NCBI RefSeq assembly: GCF_001552535.1
Contig: NZ_BCRJ01000052.1
Span: 1-64,000 of the forward strand
From: Nocardioides jensenii JCM 1364 = NBRC 14755
GTDB taxonomy: Bacteria > Actinomycetota > Actinomycetes > Propionibacteriales > Nocardioidaceae
Length of the DNA: 64,000 nt
Direction of reading: 5' to 3'
Below are positions 16,161 through 29,067 of the stretch, piece by piece. The notes beneath the pieces are model-generated. The model did no database searches. It was not told the DNA's origin and saw only the letters and a program-made list of their open reading frames with translations. Numbering within the stretch: the stretch's first letter is position 1; each line of letters opens with the position of its first letter. A program made the translations under genes and the position numbers.

Positions 16161-17073
16161 GGGACGCAACAGCCAGATCTACGACTTCATCTACTCCTGG
16201 CACATTCCCGCGTTCGTCCTGGTCACCGGCTACCTCTCCCGCAGCTTCGTCTGGACCCGACCGAAGCTCTGGGCGCTGTTCTGCACGATCGTGGTGCCCT
16301 ACGTCATCTTCGAGTGGGCCATGCTCGCCTTCCGTGGCCACTACGGCGACACCGACCCGGGCTCGGGTCCGATGTGGCTCGATCCGCACTGGCCGATGTG
16401 GTACCTCACGGCCACGTTCCTGTGGCGGATGGCGACCCCGATCCTGGTCAAGCACTGGTCGGCGCTCCCGCTCAGCGTCGTCGCCAGCCTGCTGATCGGC
16501 ACCCAGAGCGCGGAGTGGACCACCTGGCTCGATCTGCAGCGCACGATCGGCTTCCTGCCCTTCTTCGTGCTCGGACTGCACCTGACGCCGCGCGAGGTCG
16601 GACTGCTCAAGCACCGGTTCTCACCGGTCGTCGGAGTCACGGTTCTGGTCGGTATCTTCGTGGTGGCCGGCCACACCGACGAGTGGATCGCCACGAAGTG
16701 GCTGTGGTACTCGATCCCGTTCGACTCCTTCGGGGTCGACACGGTCGATGGCATGTGGAACCGCTTCCGGGTGCTGCTGCTGGGTGCCGCCGGTTCGCTG
16801 GCCGTGCTCTCGGTCATCCCCCGCCGGCGTACGTGGTTCACCGACATGGGTGCGGCCACCCTGGTGGTCTACCTGTTCCACGGCTTCTTCGTACGCCGCC
16901 TGGAGTTCGCCGGCTACCCCGACTGGGCCAACGAGCAGGGGACCTGGACGATCTGGCCCACCATGGCGCTCGCGGTTCTCGTCGCCGTGGTGCTGGCCGC
17001 CCCGCCGGTGGCACGCAGGCTCACCTGGGCGGTCGACCCGATCGGCTCCGTCCAACGTGCCCGCTCCCGCTGA
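16066..17073 (+). CDS. Membrane acyltransferase 3 family protein (copy 2)
   Basis: This 335-residue paralogue of the preceding gene shares the N-terminus ARDPWLDNVKMTLVTVVVIGH, the motif YSWHIPAFVLVTGYLSRSF, LDPHWPMWYL, ILGLLPFFVLGL-like (TIGFLPFFVLGLHL) and ATLVVYLFHGFFVRR. It ends cleanly at DPIGSVQRARSR, which shows where copy 1 should have stopped. It starts inside copy 1 (95-bp overlap, different frame). Like copy 1 it should sit in the cytoplasmic membrane and modify surface glycans or lipids; the acceptor is unknown. Its stop codon lies within the first unit of an inverted-repeat array. Confidence 0.85.
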   Translation: MAVARDPWLDNVKMTLVTVVVIGHMLVLVPGEGRNSQIYDFIYSWHIPAFVLVTGYLSRSFVWTRPKLWALFCTIVVPYVIFEWAMLAFRGHYGDTDPGSGPMWLDPHWPMWYLTATFLWRMATPILVKHWSALPLSVVASLLIGTQSAEWTTWLDLQRTIGFLPFFVLGLHLTPREVGLLKHRFSPVVGVTVLVGIFVVAGHTDEWIATKWLWYSIPFDSFGVDTVDGMWNRFRVLLLGAAGSLAVLSVIPRRRTWFTDMGAATLVVYLFHGFFVRRLEFAGYPDWANEQGTWTIWPTMALAVLVAVVLAAPPVARRLTWAVDPIGSVQRARSR

Positions 17074-17192
17074 CCCGTCGCCAGTTCGGGCTGACCCGTC
17101 GCCAGTTCGGGCTGACCCGTCGCCAGTTCGTCGAACTCACGACGGGTCGATCCGAATTCACGACGGGTCGATCCGAACTCACGACGGGTCGA
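17070..17192. repeat. 3+3 inverted array of 21-bp units at convergent gene ends
   Basis: Three tandem copies of CTGACCCGTCGCCAGTTCGG, spaced 21 bp apart (17070, 17091, 17112), are followed by three copies of an inverted variant. The variant has the core GAACTCACGACGGGTCGA (17131-17150, 17151-17171, 17172-17192). The two halves can pair over much of their length with mismatches at the unit centres. The array covers the stop codon of the acyltransferase copy 2 on one side and the stop of the PlsC-like gene on the other. It probably works as a two-way terminator. The modular 21-bp construction is unusual. Confidence 0.8.
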
Positions 17193-17970
17193 GGGGTCCC
17201 CACGTGGGGCGTACGGCACTGCGCGGCACCGCGTCCAGACCTGCTGCCTCAGCCCGGTCGGGAGCATGTCCACCGAGGTGCGCGGGATACCACGGGGCGT
17301 ACTCCCCCGGCCGCGGCCGATGGTGCGGCAGCTGCTGCAGCTCCTCGAGCAGGGCTGTCAGCCTGACGCCGAGCCCGCGTGTCCATCCGGTGAGGTCCTC
17401 CCCCGGTGCGACTGTCATGGGCGCGCCGAACGAGACGTCGACCCGGCGTCCGCGTGTCCAGTCGGGCGGCGGCTCACGTCCCCCGACCGGCCGGCCGACC
17501 GAATAGATCCGCTGGCCTCCCCACAGCGCCACCGGCACCACCGGCACCCCGGTCTCCCGGGCCAGGGACGCGACGCCGCGCATCAGCGCTCGCACCGTGT
17601 AGGAGTAGGAGATGCCCGCCTCCGGGAACGCACACACGGCCTCGCCGGCGCGCAGCAGTGAGCGCGCCCGCAGATAGGCGCCCGCCGGGGCCGCCCGGTC
17701 GACCGGCACGTGCTGCATGCGCTCCATGAACCACGCCGCCCATGGCCTGTCCCAGACGTCGTGCCGGGTCATGAACCGGATGTGGGGCCGGCGCTCGACG
17801 GCGCCACGCTGCACGAACACGAAGTCGGGGTAGGACACGTGCGTGCAGGCCAGCAGCACCGGTCCCGTCGTCGGCACGTGAGCCGTCCCGCGGGTCTCCA
17901 CCCGTACGTCGAGGGCACGCAACACGCCACGACCCAGCAGGTTGACCGCGGTGTGGATGCGGTCGCCCAT
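17179..17970 (-). CDS. PlsC-like 1-acyl-glycerol-3-phosphate acyltransferase
   Basis: This 263-residue member of the lysophosphatidic-acid acyltransferase family has block I HVSYPD (HX4D, about residues 45-50), which holds the catalytic His and Asp. Block II region RFMTRHDVWDRPWAAWFM and block III CAFPEAGISYSY (a variant of the usual FPEG) follow, with PVVPVALWG as block IV. It should transfer an acyl chain to a lysophospholipid or related acceptor. The start MGDRIHTAV at 17970 is favoured because a longer frame would run into the divergent promoter. The last codons lie inside the inverted-repeat array. Confidence 0.85.
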   Translation of the reverse strand: MGDRIHTAVNLLGRGVLRALDVRVETRGTAHVPTTGPVLLACTHVSYPDFVFVQRGAVERRPHIRFMTRHDVWDRPWAAWFMERMQHVPVDRAAPAGAYLRARSLLRAGEAVCAFPEAGISYSYTVRALMRGVASLARETGVPVVPVALWGGQRIYSVGRPVGGREPPPDWTRGRRVDVSFGAPMTVAPGEDLTGWTRGLGVRLTALLEELQQLPHHRPRPGEYAPWYPAHLGGHAPDRAEAAGLDAVPRSAVRPTWGPLDPS

Positions 17971-18020
17971 GGCAGCGAAGCCTGCCACATCGAGGGCCTG
18001 CCCTGCGCCAGACTGTCTCC

Positions 18021-18557
18021 ATGACCACTCCTGCCGCCTCCCCGGCACCCATCGCCTCGCTGCGGATCCTCACCGGCGCCCTCGTCGCCTCCCCGATCTG
18101 GATCGGGGTGGCGATCTGGTTCGTGCTGACCGACGATCCGTTCGGCTCCCCGGAGACCTGGGCACTGGCCGTCGTCGTCGCCGTCGGGGTGGCGGCCACC
18201 GGCCTGATCCTCGGCGTCGGTTTCCGAGCCCCCGCGCCGAGCGTCAGCACGGGCCCGGACGAAGCCGCGGCGGGTGCTCTGGAGGCGTTCCGCGCCGGAA
18301 CCATGCTGCGCTTCGCGCTCGCTGAGACACCGATCCTGGCTGGCTTGGCGCTCGCGTTCGTGACCGTCGAGGGAGGCTTCCTGCTCTATCTGATCGGCGC
18401 CGCCATCGGACTGGCGCTGATGCTCACCCAGGTCTGGCCCGGCGACGGGGTCATCGCCCGTGCCCAGCGCGTGATGGAACGCGACGGCGCGCAGGTCCCC
18501 CTCCGCGAGGCGCTGTACGGCGAGCCGTCGGCCGGCGGTACGACGTACCGGAGCTGA
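18021..18557 (+). CDS. Four-span membrane protein of unknown function
   Basis: This 178-residue protein has four predicted membrane helices (about residues 17-36, 47-66, 95-114 and 117-136). They are separated by a cytoplasmic or external stretch rich in Ala, Glu and Pro, with a soluble C-terminal tail (WPGDGVIARAQRVMERDG...). No family motif is recognised. It diverges from the PlsC-like gene with about 50 bp between starts, and is followed by the rpoC-side hairpin. It is likely a single-gene transcript. Confidence 0.75.
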   Translation: MTTPAASPAPIASLRILTGALVASPIWIGVAIWFVLTDDPFGSPETWALAVVVAVGVAATGLILGVGFRAPAPSVSTGPDEAAAGALEAFRAGTMLRFALAETPILAGLALAFVTVEGGFLLYLIGAAIGLALMLTQVWPGDGVIARAQRVMERDGAQVPLREALYGEPSAGGTTYRS

Positions 18558-18572
18558 TCGGCACAGAAATGC

Positions 18573-18610
18573 CACGAGGGCCCCAGCCGGAATCGGCTGG
18601 GGCCCTCGTG
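18573..18610. terminator. Bidirectional rho-independent-like terminator after rpoC
   Basis: CACGAGGGCCCCAGCCG and its perfect complement form a 17-bp stem around GAAT. On the minus strand it follows the rpoC stop by 15 bases and is trailed by GCATTTCTG. On the plus strand it ends the small membrane protein gene. The strength of the stem makes it a confident terminator for the rpoBC transcript. Confidence 0.9.
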
Positions 18611-18624
18611 CTGACCACGTCGAA

Positions 18625-22449
<3,825 letters not shown>

Positions 22450-22539
22450 CTTGGCTGCAACCCTTCAATTGTTTCGAAACTCAGTGGTGGTGGGGGCGGA
22501 GGCGGCGCCCGGTACGACGATGCGTACCGGGCGCGACGC

Positions 22540-25500
22540 TCACACCTCTTCGACGGAGCTGGGCTCGCGGCGGGACAGGTCGATGCCGAGCTCCTCGGCG
22601 GCGCGGAAGACGTCTTCCTCCGCGTCACGCAGCTCGATCGAGGAGCCGTCCTGGGAGAGGACCTCCACGTTCAAGCAGAGCGACTGCATCTCCTTGACGA
22701 GAACCTTGAACGACTCGGGGATGCCGGAGTCGGGGATGTTCTCGCCCTTCACGATCGCCTCGTAGACCTTGACGCGACCGGGCACGTCGTCGGACTTGAT
22801 GGTCAGCAGCTCCTGCAGGGCGTAGGCGGCGCCGTACGCCTCCATGGCCCAGACCTCCATCTCACCGAAGCGCTGGCCACCGAACTGGGCCTTACCACCC
22901 AGCGGCTGCTGCGTGATCATGGAGTACGGCCCCGTGCTGCGCGCGTGGATCTTGTCGTCCACGAGGTGGTGCAGCTTGAGGATGTACATGTAGCCCACCG
23001 AGACCGGGTCCGGGAACGGCTCGCCGGAGCGGCCGTCGAACAGGTCGGCCTTGCCCTTCTCACCGATCATCCGCACACCGTCACGGGTCGGCAGGGTCGA
23101 GCCCAGCAGACCGGTGATCTCGTCCTCGCGCGCACCGTCGAAGACCGGGGTGGCCACCTTGGTGTTCGGGCCGGACTTCTCGGCGTGGATCTTGATCAGA
23201 CGCTGCTTCCAGTCCGCGCTCTCGGGGTCCTCGTGCAGGTTGAGGTCCCACCCCTGCTTGGCGAGCCAGCCGAGGTGGAGCTCGAGGATCTGACCGATGT
23301 TCATCCGTCGCGGGACACCGAGCGGGTTCAGGATCACGTCGACCGGGGTGCCGTCCTCCATGAACGGCATGTCCTCGATCGGCAGGATCTTGGCGATGAC
23401 GCCCTTGTTGCCGTGACGACCGGCGAGCTTGTCACCGACCGAGATCTTGCGCTTCTGGGCAACGTAGACACGGACCAGCTGGTTGACGCCCGGGGGCAGC
23501 TCGTCGCCGTCCTCGCGGTCGAAGACGCGCACGCCGATGACGGTTCCGGACTCACCGTGCGGGACCTTCATCGAGGTGTCGCGCACCTCGCGCGCCTTCT
23601 CACCGAAGATGGCGCGCAGCAGGCGCTCCTCCGGCGTCAGCTCGGTCTCGCCCTTGGGCGTGACCTTGCCGACCAGGATGTCACCGTTGGTGACCTCGGC
23701 GCCGATGCGGATGATGCCGCGCTCGTCGAGGTCGGCCAGCATCTCGTCGGAGACGTTCGGGATGTCCCGGGTGATCTCCTCCGGACCCAGCTTGGTGTCG
23801 CGGGCGTCGACCTCGTGCTCCTCGATGTGGATCGAGGTGAGGACGTCTTCCTGGACCAGGCGCTGGCTCAGGATGATGGCGTCCTCGTAGTTGTGGCCCT
23901 GCCACGGCATGAATGCCACGAGGAGGTTGGTGCCCAGCGCCATCTCGGCGTCGTCGGTGCACGGACCGTCGGCGATCGGCGAACCGGCGCGGCCGGTCAG
24001 CGGGTCCCGACCCTCGACCCGGTCACCCTCGGCAACCAGCGGGCGCTGGTTGATGCAGGTGCCCTGGTTGGAGCGGCGGAACTTGGCCAGGCGGTACGAC
24101 GAGTAGGTGCCGTCGTCGTTCATGACCTCGATCAGGTCGGCCGAGACCTCCTTGACCACACCACCCTTGTCGGCGGTGACCACGTCGCCGGCGTCGACGG
24201 CGGCACGGAGTTCCATGCCGGTGCCGACGATGGGCGAGTCGCTCTTGATCAGCGGCACGGCCTGACGCTGCATGTTGGCGCCCATGAGCGCACGGTTGGC
24301 GTCGTCGTGCTCGAGGAACGGGATCAGGGCGGTCGCGACCGACACCATCTGGCGCGGCGAGACGTCCATGTAGTCGACCTCGCCGGCCAGGATCTCGGAG
24401 ACCTCACCGTGACGCTGGCGGACCAGCACCCGCTCCTCGATGAACTTGTCGTTCGAGTCGAGCGGGGCGTTGGCCTGCGCGATGACGAACTTGTCCTCGT
24501 CGTCGGCAGTCAGGTAGTCGACCTTCTCGGTGACGACACCGTTCTCCACCTTGCGGTAGGGCGTCTCCACGAACCCGAACGGGTTGATCCGCCCGTAGGA
24601 GGCCAGCGACCCGATCAGACCGATGTTCGGGCCTTCCGGGGTCTCGATCGGGCACATGCGGCCGTAGTGCGAGGTGTGGACGTCACGGACCTCCATGCCG
24701 GCACGGTCGCGGGAGAGACCACCCGGGCCGAGCGCGGACAGGCGGCGCTTGTGGGTCAGACCGGCGATCGGGTTGGTCTGGTCCATGAACTGCGAGAGCT
24801 GGGAGGTTCCGAAGAACTCCTTCAACGCAGCGACCACGGGGCGGATGTTGATCAGGGACTGCGGCGTGATGGCCTCGACGTCCTGGGTCGTCATCCGCTC
24901 GCGGACCACGCGCTCCATGCGGGCCAGGCCCGTGCGGAGCTGGTTCTGGATCAGCTCGCCGACCGTGCGCATGCGACGGTTGCCGAAGTGGTCGATGTCG
25001 TCCGCACGGACTTCCATCGCCTTGCCGTCGGCGTCGAGGAGGACCTCGCCCTGACGGTTGGTCAGCTTGTCGTCGCCGTTGTGCAGGCGGACGATGTAGC
25101 GGATCGTCGCGACGACGTCGGAGATGGTCAGCGTCTGCTGGTCGAACGCCTCGTTCTGGGCCAGCTTCTTGTTGATCTTGTAGCGACCGACCTTGGCCAG
25201 GTCGTAGCGCTTGGGGTTGAAGTAGTAGTTCTTCAACAGCGTCAGCGCGGCCTCACGCGTGGGCGGTTCGCCCGGGCGCAGCTTGCGGTAGATGTCGAGC
25301 AGCGCGTCGTCGGGGCCCTGCGTGTTGTCCTTCTCCTCGGTCAACACGATGGACTCGTAGGAGCGCAGCTCGGTCATCACGGCGTCGTAGTCGAACTCCT
25401 CGCCGATGTCCTCGGCGACCGCGACCAGGGCCTTGAGCAGCACGGTGACGTTCTGCTTGCGCTTGCGGTCGAGGCGTACGCCGACCAGGTCGCGCTTGTC

Positions 25501-26088
25501 GACCTCGAACTCGAGCCAGGCGCCGCGCGAGGGGATCACCTTGGAGGTGAAGATGTCCTTGTCGGACGTCTTGTCCGCGGCACGCTCGAAGTAGACGCCG
25601 GGCGAGCGGACCAGTTGCGAGACGACCACGCGCTCGGTGCCGTTGATGACGAAGGTGCCCTTGTCGGTCATCAGCGGGAACTCGCCCATGAAGACCGTCT
25701 GGCCCTTGATCTCACCGGTGTCGTTGTTGGTGAACTCCGCCGAGACGTAGAGCGGAGCGGAGTAGGTGAAGTCCTTCTCCTTGCACTCGTCGACGGTGTA
25801 CTTCGGGTCGACGAACTCGGGGTTCTCGAACGAAAGCGACATCGTCTCGGAGAAGTCCTCGATCGGCGAGATCTCTTCGAAGATCTCGGTCAGACCGGAC
25901 TTGGTGGAGACGTCCTCTCCGGCATCGATGCGGGCCTGGACGACCTGCTGCCACTTCTCGTTGCCGACCAGCCAGTCGAAGCTGTCGGTCTGGAGAGAGA
26001 GGAGTTGCGGGACCTCGAGAGGTTCGCTGATCTTTGCGAAGGAGATGCGACGGTGGTTGTTGCTTGCTGCGTTGCTGCGCGCGGCCAA
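22540..26088 (-). CDS. rpoB: RNA polymerase beta subunit
   Basis: This 1182-residue subunit forms the DNA/RNA cleft opposite RpoC. The rifampicin-binding cluster reads [13 protein letters not shown] ... [16 protein letters not shown] from about residue 426 (bases about 24730-24813). It keeps the wild-type Asp, His and Ser at the positions numbered 435, 445 and 450 in M. tuberculosis, so no common resistance substitution is present. C-terminal landmarks include [24 protein letters not shown] [18 protein letters not shown]. The start is TTG at 26088 with AAGGA 7 bases upstream. The upstream gene is not rplL, as is usual, but the last gene of an mce operon. Confidence 0.99.
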   Translation of the reverse strand: MAARSNAASNNHRRISFAKISEPLEVPQLLSLQTDSFDWLVGNEKWQQVVQARIDAGEDVSTKSGLTEIFEEISPIEDFSETMSLSFENPEFVDPKYTVDECKEKDFTYSAPLYVSAEFTNNDTGEIKGQTVFMGEFPLMTDKGTFVINGTERVVVSQLVRSPGVYFERAADKTSDKDIFTSKVIPSRGAWLEFEVDKRDLVGVRLDRKRKQNVTVLLKALVAVAEDIGEEFDYDAVMTELRSYESIVLTEEKDNTQGPDDALLDIYRKLRPGEPPTREAALTLLKNYYFNPKRYDLAKVGRYKINKKLAQNEAFDQQTLTISDVVATIRYIVRLHNGDDKLTNRQGEVLLDADGKAMEVRADDIDHFGNRRMRTVGELIQNQLRTGLARMERVVRERMTTQDVEAITPQSLINIRPVVAALKEFFGTSQLSQFMDQTNPIAGLTHKRRLSALGPGGLSRDRAGMEVRDVHTSHYGRMCPIETPEGPNIGLIGSLASYGRINPFGFVETPYRKVENGVVTEKVDYLTADDEDKFVIAQANAPLDSNDKFIEERVLVRQRHGEVSEILAGEVDYMDVSPRQMVSVATALIPFLEHDDANRALMGANMQRQAVPLIKSDSPIVGTGMELRAAVDAGDVVTADKGGVVKEVSADLIEVMNDDGTYSSYRLAKFRRSNQGTCINQRPLVAEGDRVEGRDPLTGRAGSPIADGPCTDDAEMALGTNLLVAFMPWQGHNYEDAIILSQRLVQEDVLTSIHIEEHEVDARDTKLGPEEITRDIPNVSDEMLADLDERGIIRIGAEVTNGDILVGKVTPKGETELTPEERLLRAIFGEKAREVRDTSMKVPHGESGTVIGVRVFDREDGDELPPGVNQLVRVYVAQKRKISVGDKLAGRHGNKGVIAKILPIEDMPFMEDGTPVDVILNPLGVPRRMNIGQILELHLGWLAKQGWDLNLHEDPESADWKQRLIKIHAEKSGPNTKVATPVFDGAREDEITGLLGSTLPTRDGVRMIGEKGKADLFDGRSGEPFPDPVSVGYMYILKLHHLVDDKIHARSTGPYSMITQQPLGGKAQFGGQRFGEMEVWAMEAYGAAYALQELLTIKSDDVPGRVKVYEAIVKGENIPDSGIPESFKVLVKEMQSLCLNVEVLSQDGSSIELRDAEEDVFRAAEELGIDLSRREPSSVEEV

Positions 26089-26191
26089 GAGTGTGTCCTT
26101 CTACAGGTTCGCTCTGGTGGAGTGACGCCGACCCACCACAAACCAAGCCACCGGACAGGCAGGAAGCATTTGAGGGCAGGCGCAAAGAAGA

Positions 26192-26220
26192 AGCCTAGCG
26201 CAAAATGGCGCGCGCCACAA
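26192..26220 (-). promoter_or_regulatory. Sigma-A-type rpoB promoter
   Basis: Read on the minus strand, TTGTGG (26215-26220) and TAGGCT (26192-26197) are separated by exactly 17 bp. The predicted start is near 26185, giving an untranslated leader of about 97 bases before rpoB. The rest of the 284-bp region between rpoB and the mce operon end (26089-26372) contains no open frame of interest and only a weak GTGCC/GGCAC hairpin at 26242-26254. Confidence 0.7.
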
Positions 26221-26372
26221 TGCGGGGGTGCGGGGAGTTCCGTGCCGCAGGCACCTGCTGGCCAAGATCATGAACCGGCAACGGCCCCAGGTCAAGCACC
26301 GAGGCGTTCCTGCGGTCGGCGCGGCGGCCTCGATTCCGTTCTCCGAAGCCCCCTCACTCCCCCAGGGCGCGC

Positions 26373-27233
26373 CTAGTCAGACGGTGTGGCGGACCCGTCG
26401 TCGCCGGGCTCTTCCTCCGCGGCGGTGGGCTCCCACAGCTCCATGTCGCCGATCAGCCACTCGCCGTTCTTGTGCACCATCTGCACGCTGAGCGGCAGCG
26501 GGGGGATCTCGGTGGACACGTTGCGGTTGGCGGTACGGGTGTGCAGCACCACCAGGACCTCGACTCGCTCACCGTCATCCGAGGCCCGCACGACACCGGA
26601 TCCCAAGGACTCGGAGGTGGCCGTCGCCTTGGTCTTCTGGAGGTTCGGCAGGATCGCGTCGTTCCAGATGTGGTCGTACTCCTCGTGCGCATCGCCGGTG
26701 AGCAACCTCATCGCGACATCGTGGTCACGCTCGGGATAGCGGTAGTCGTAGGTGAGCACCTTGGGCACGGCCTTCTCGGCGGCGGAGCGAGCAGCCGAGA
26801 TGTTGCCCTCGACATCGACGTCGTCGTTGCTGACGTGGAGGTAGGTCGCCACCCCTGCGACCACCAGCGTGAGGGCGGTGAGCGCGATCAGCACCCAGTC
26901 GGGCACGACGACCGTGGAGCGGGCAGCTGACGGCCCTGCCTGGGGTTCCTCGGCCTCGCCGCCGTCGTCCGGATGGTTCGTCCCCGCCTCGGGTTCCTCG
27001 GCCTCGTCGCCGTCGTCCGGCTGGTCCGTCTCGTCGGGCTCCTCGGGAGGCAGCGTCCGGTCGTACGCCGCCCGCTGGTCCTCGTCGAGCAGCACCCCGG
27101 CCGCCTCGTTGTAGACCTTGAACCGTCGATCGGTGGGCTCGAGCTCGCCGATCGACTGCTTCCAGGCCTCACGGATCTCCTCCGAGGTCGCCTCGCGCTC
27201 GACCCCGAGGACGTCGTACCAGCTGGCGCTCAC
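26373..27233 (-). CDS. J-like domain fused to Mce-associated membrane protein
   Basis: This 286-residue protein has three parts. Residues 1-62 resemble a DnaJ J-domain (WYDVLGVEREATSEEIREAW ... FKVYNEAAGVLLDEDQRAAYD), but the HPD tripeptide needed to stimulate DnaK is replaced by LEPTD. An acidic Glu/Asp/Pro linker (about 63-105) leads to one membrane helix (PDWVLIALTALTLVVAGVATYL). The C-terminal half (about 135-270) is the NTF2-like domain of Mce-associated (Mas) proteins (AEKAVPKVLTYDYRY, NGEWLIGDMELW). It overlaps the preceding Mas gene by 4 bp and is the last gene of the mce operon. Confidence 0.82.
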   Translation of the reverse strand: MSASWYDVLGVEREATSEEIREAWKQSIGELEPTDRRFKVYNEAAGVLLDEDQRAAYDRTLPPEEPDETDQPDDGDEAEEPEAGTNHPDDGGEAEEPQAGPSAARSTVVVPDWVLIALTALTLVVAGVATYLHVSNDDVDVEGNISAARSAAEKAVPKVLTYDYRYPERDHDVAMRLLTGDAHEEYDHIWNDAILPNLQKTKATATSESLGSGVVRASDDGERVEVLVVLHTRTANRNVSTEIPPLPLSVQMVHKNGEWLIGDMELWEPTAAEEEPGDDGSATPSD

Positions 27234-27820
27234 TGGCCCGCCCCCTGGCCACTGGACTGCCCGGCCTCATACGCCTTGAACTTGTCGACCAGCCAGGTGC
27301 CGTCGACCTTCTTCAAGGTGATCGACCACGCGTAGGGCTGCGGAGCAGGCTGCTTCTTCGTGCCCAGCCGGATGGTCAGCTCACCGCCCACGATCACCGT
27401 GGCGGTGTCCTCGTCGAGGGACTCGACCGCGGTGTGGTCCACCGTGGCCTTGCTGGACGACTGACCCTGGGCCACCGCCTGCTCGACCGCGCCGGTCGCC
27501 TGCTCGAAGTCGGCCTCGAACTGCGTGGTGATCAGCGGGGTGACCCGGTCCCGGTAGGCGGTCAGGTGCTTCTGCGCGTCGAGGTCGCCGGCGCCGAAGT
27601 TGAAGGCGGCCAGCATGTACTCGCGTGTCTTGAGCATCACCTTGTCGCGGTCGGCCTGCACGTCGGGGCCGTCGTCGGTGCGGTCGCGCACCCCCATGAC
27701 CAGCCAGACCAGTGAGGCCACCAGCGCGACCACGAGCAGGCAGGCAACCACCAACCGCAGACGGGACGACCTCGGCTTCACTCCGCGTTCTGGAGCGCGC
27801 TGAGCATCAACCACGTCCAC
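27230..27820 (-). CDS. Mce-associated membrane protein
   Basis: This 196-residue Mas-family protein has one N-terminal membrane helix (about residues 22-43, LRLVVACLLVVALVASLVWL). The extracytoplasmic NTF2-like domain contains REYMLAAFNFGAG and ends KKVDGTWLVDKFKAYEAG. Mas proteins stabilise Mce lipid importers in mycobacteria. The GTG at 27820 has AGGA 8 bases upstream and is preferred, giving a 43-bp overlap with the mce gene. A second GTG at 27781 would give the classical GTGA overlap but lacks a clear ribosome-binding site. Confidence 0.85.
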   Translation of the reverse strand: MDVVDAQRAPERGVKPRSSRLRLVVACLLVVALVASLVWLVMGVRDRTDDGPDVQADRDKVMLKTREYMLAAFNFGAGDLDAQKHLTAYRDRVTPLITTQFEADFEQATGAVEQAVAQGQSSSKATVDHTAVESLDEDTATVIVGGELTIRLGTKKQPAPQPYAWSITLKKVDGTWLVDKFKAYEAGQSSGQGAGQ

Positions 27821-29067
27821 GACCCCTTTCCTTGGCTCCCCGAGCTTCGACTGGTCAGGCTACCGTCGCGGTTCAACGTGGCCGGCTCGCCGAGCCAGGT
27901 CACCTTGCCGGAGGTCTCGTCGTACGTCGCCACGACCGGGTTGTCGTAGTCCGTGGCGGCGCGGTGCAGGTTCTGGGCACCGCGGGCGTTGGACTTGTCG
28001 GCGGAGTCGGTGCACCGCAGACCGGTCTTCAGCGGGCGGTTCTCCCGATCGAACGGGCTGCGCTTGTCGGCGCCCTGGTAGCCGTTGTGACACAGCTGGT
28101 GCGGGGTCAGCACGAGCCCGAAGTGGGCGTCGTACTTGCCCGTCTCGGGGTCCTTGGAGACCACGGTGAAGCCGGCCTCCACCACGTGGGGGTAGACCAC
28201 GAGGAGGTGCTCGACGCCGTCGAGGTTGGCCACCACCACCTCGCTGGTGGTGCGCACGTTGTTCAGCAGCGAGGCGATGTCGACCTGGTTCTCCTCGATG
28301 AAGCTGCGCAGCTCGTTGGCAGTCGCCGAACCGGTGTCAATGACAGTGCGCAGGTCCTTGTCGGAGCCGGCCAGCGTCGTGCTGAACAGGCGCAGGTTCT
28401 TGGAGAAGTTGCGGATCGAGGAGGCGGTCGCCAGCTGGCCGGAGAGCACCGTGTTGGCGTCCTTGATCAAGGCAGTGGTCAACTCGAAGTTCTCGTTCGC
28501 GGTCTCGATGAACGAGTTCGAGGTGTCGATGATCTGGCCGAGATCCTCACCGGTGCCGTCGAACGCCGTGCCTAGCTCGGAGACCACGGTGCGCAGGTCG
28601 TCCCGGTCGACGCTGTTCACGGTCGCCGACAGGTCACCGAGGAGCTTCGCCGTCGGGATCGGCAGACGCGTGTCGTCGACGTCGATCTCGGAGTCGTCCT
28701 TGAGGTAGGGCCCGTCGTCGACCTTCGGCTGCAGCTCGACGTACTGCTCGCCGACGGCCGAGCGGTTGCCGACCACCGCCAGGGTGTCGGAGGGGATGGT
28801 GTCCCACTTGTTGTCGATGTCGAGGTGGACGTCGACCCCGTCGTCGGTGAGCACCATCTCCTCGACGCGGCCGATGGTGACGCCGCGGTAGGTCACCTCC
28901 GCCCCGGCGAAGATGCCGCCGGACTCCTGGAGGTGGGCGACCACGGTGTAGCTGCGATCGAGCACGATCCGGTCGAGTCGCGCGTAGCGGGCGCCCACGA
29001 ACGTGACGCCGAGCAGGGTGATCACCACGAAGATGATCAGCTGCACCTTGGTCCGTCTGGTGATCAC
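27778..29067 (-). CDS. mceF: Mce family protein, sixth position (MceF)
   Basis: This 429-residue protein has an N-terminal membrane anchor (residues 8-25) and an MlaD/MCE domain (about 35-120, YTVVAHLQESGGIFAGAEVTYRGVTIG). A long helical region forms the needle-like shaft in Mce1-type complexes. The C-terminal tail ends in QNAE. It is the sixth of six consecutive mce genes, in the usual mceF position. It overlaps mceE by 4 bp and the following Mas gene by 43 bp. Confidence 0.9.
   Translation of the reverse strand: MITRRTKVQLIIFVVITLLGVTFVGARYARLDRIVLDRSYTVVAHLQESGGIFAGAEVTYRGVTIGRVEEMVLTDDGVDVHLDIDNKWDTIPSDTLAVVGNRSAVGEQYVELQPKVDDGPYLKDDSEIDVDDTRLPIPTAKLLGDLSATVNSVDRDDLRTVVSELGTAFDGTGEDLGQIIDTSNSFIETANENFELTTALIKDANTVLSGQLATASSIRNFSKNLRLFSTTLAGSDKDLRTVIDTGSATANELRSFIEENQVDIASLLNNVRTTSEVVVANLDGVEHLLVVYPHVVEAGFTVVSKDPETGKYDAHFGLVLTPHQLCHNGYQGADKRSPFDRENRPLKTGLRCTDSADKSNARGAQNLHRAATDYDNPVVATYDETSGKVTWLGEPATLNRDGSLTSRSSGSQGKGSWTWLMLSALQNAE

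Noticed and set aside
17070..17192. Possible CRISPR-like array
   Set aside because: The units are contiguous at 21-bp spacing with no unique spacers, change orientation in the middle, and overlap two gene ends. No cas genes are present.
24730..24813. Rifampicin-resistance changes in rpoB
   Set aside because: The residues most often changed in resistant strains (Asp435, His445, Ser450 by M. tuberculosis numbering) are wild type.
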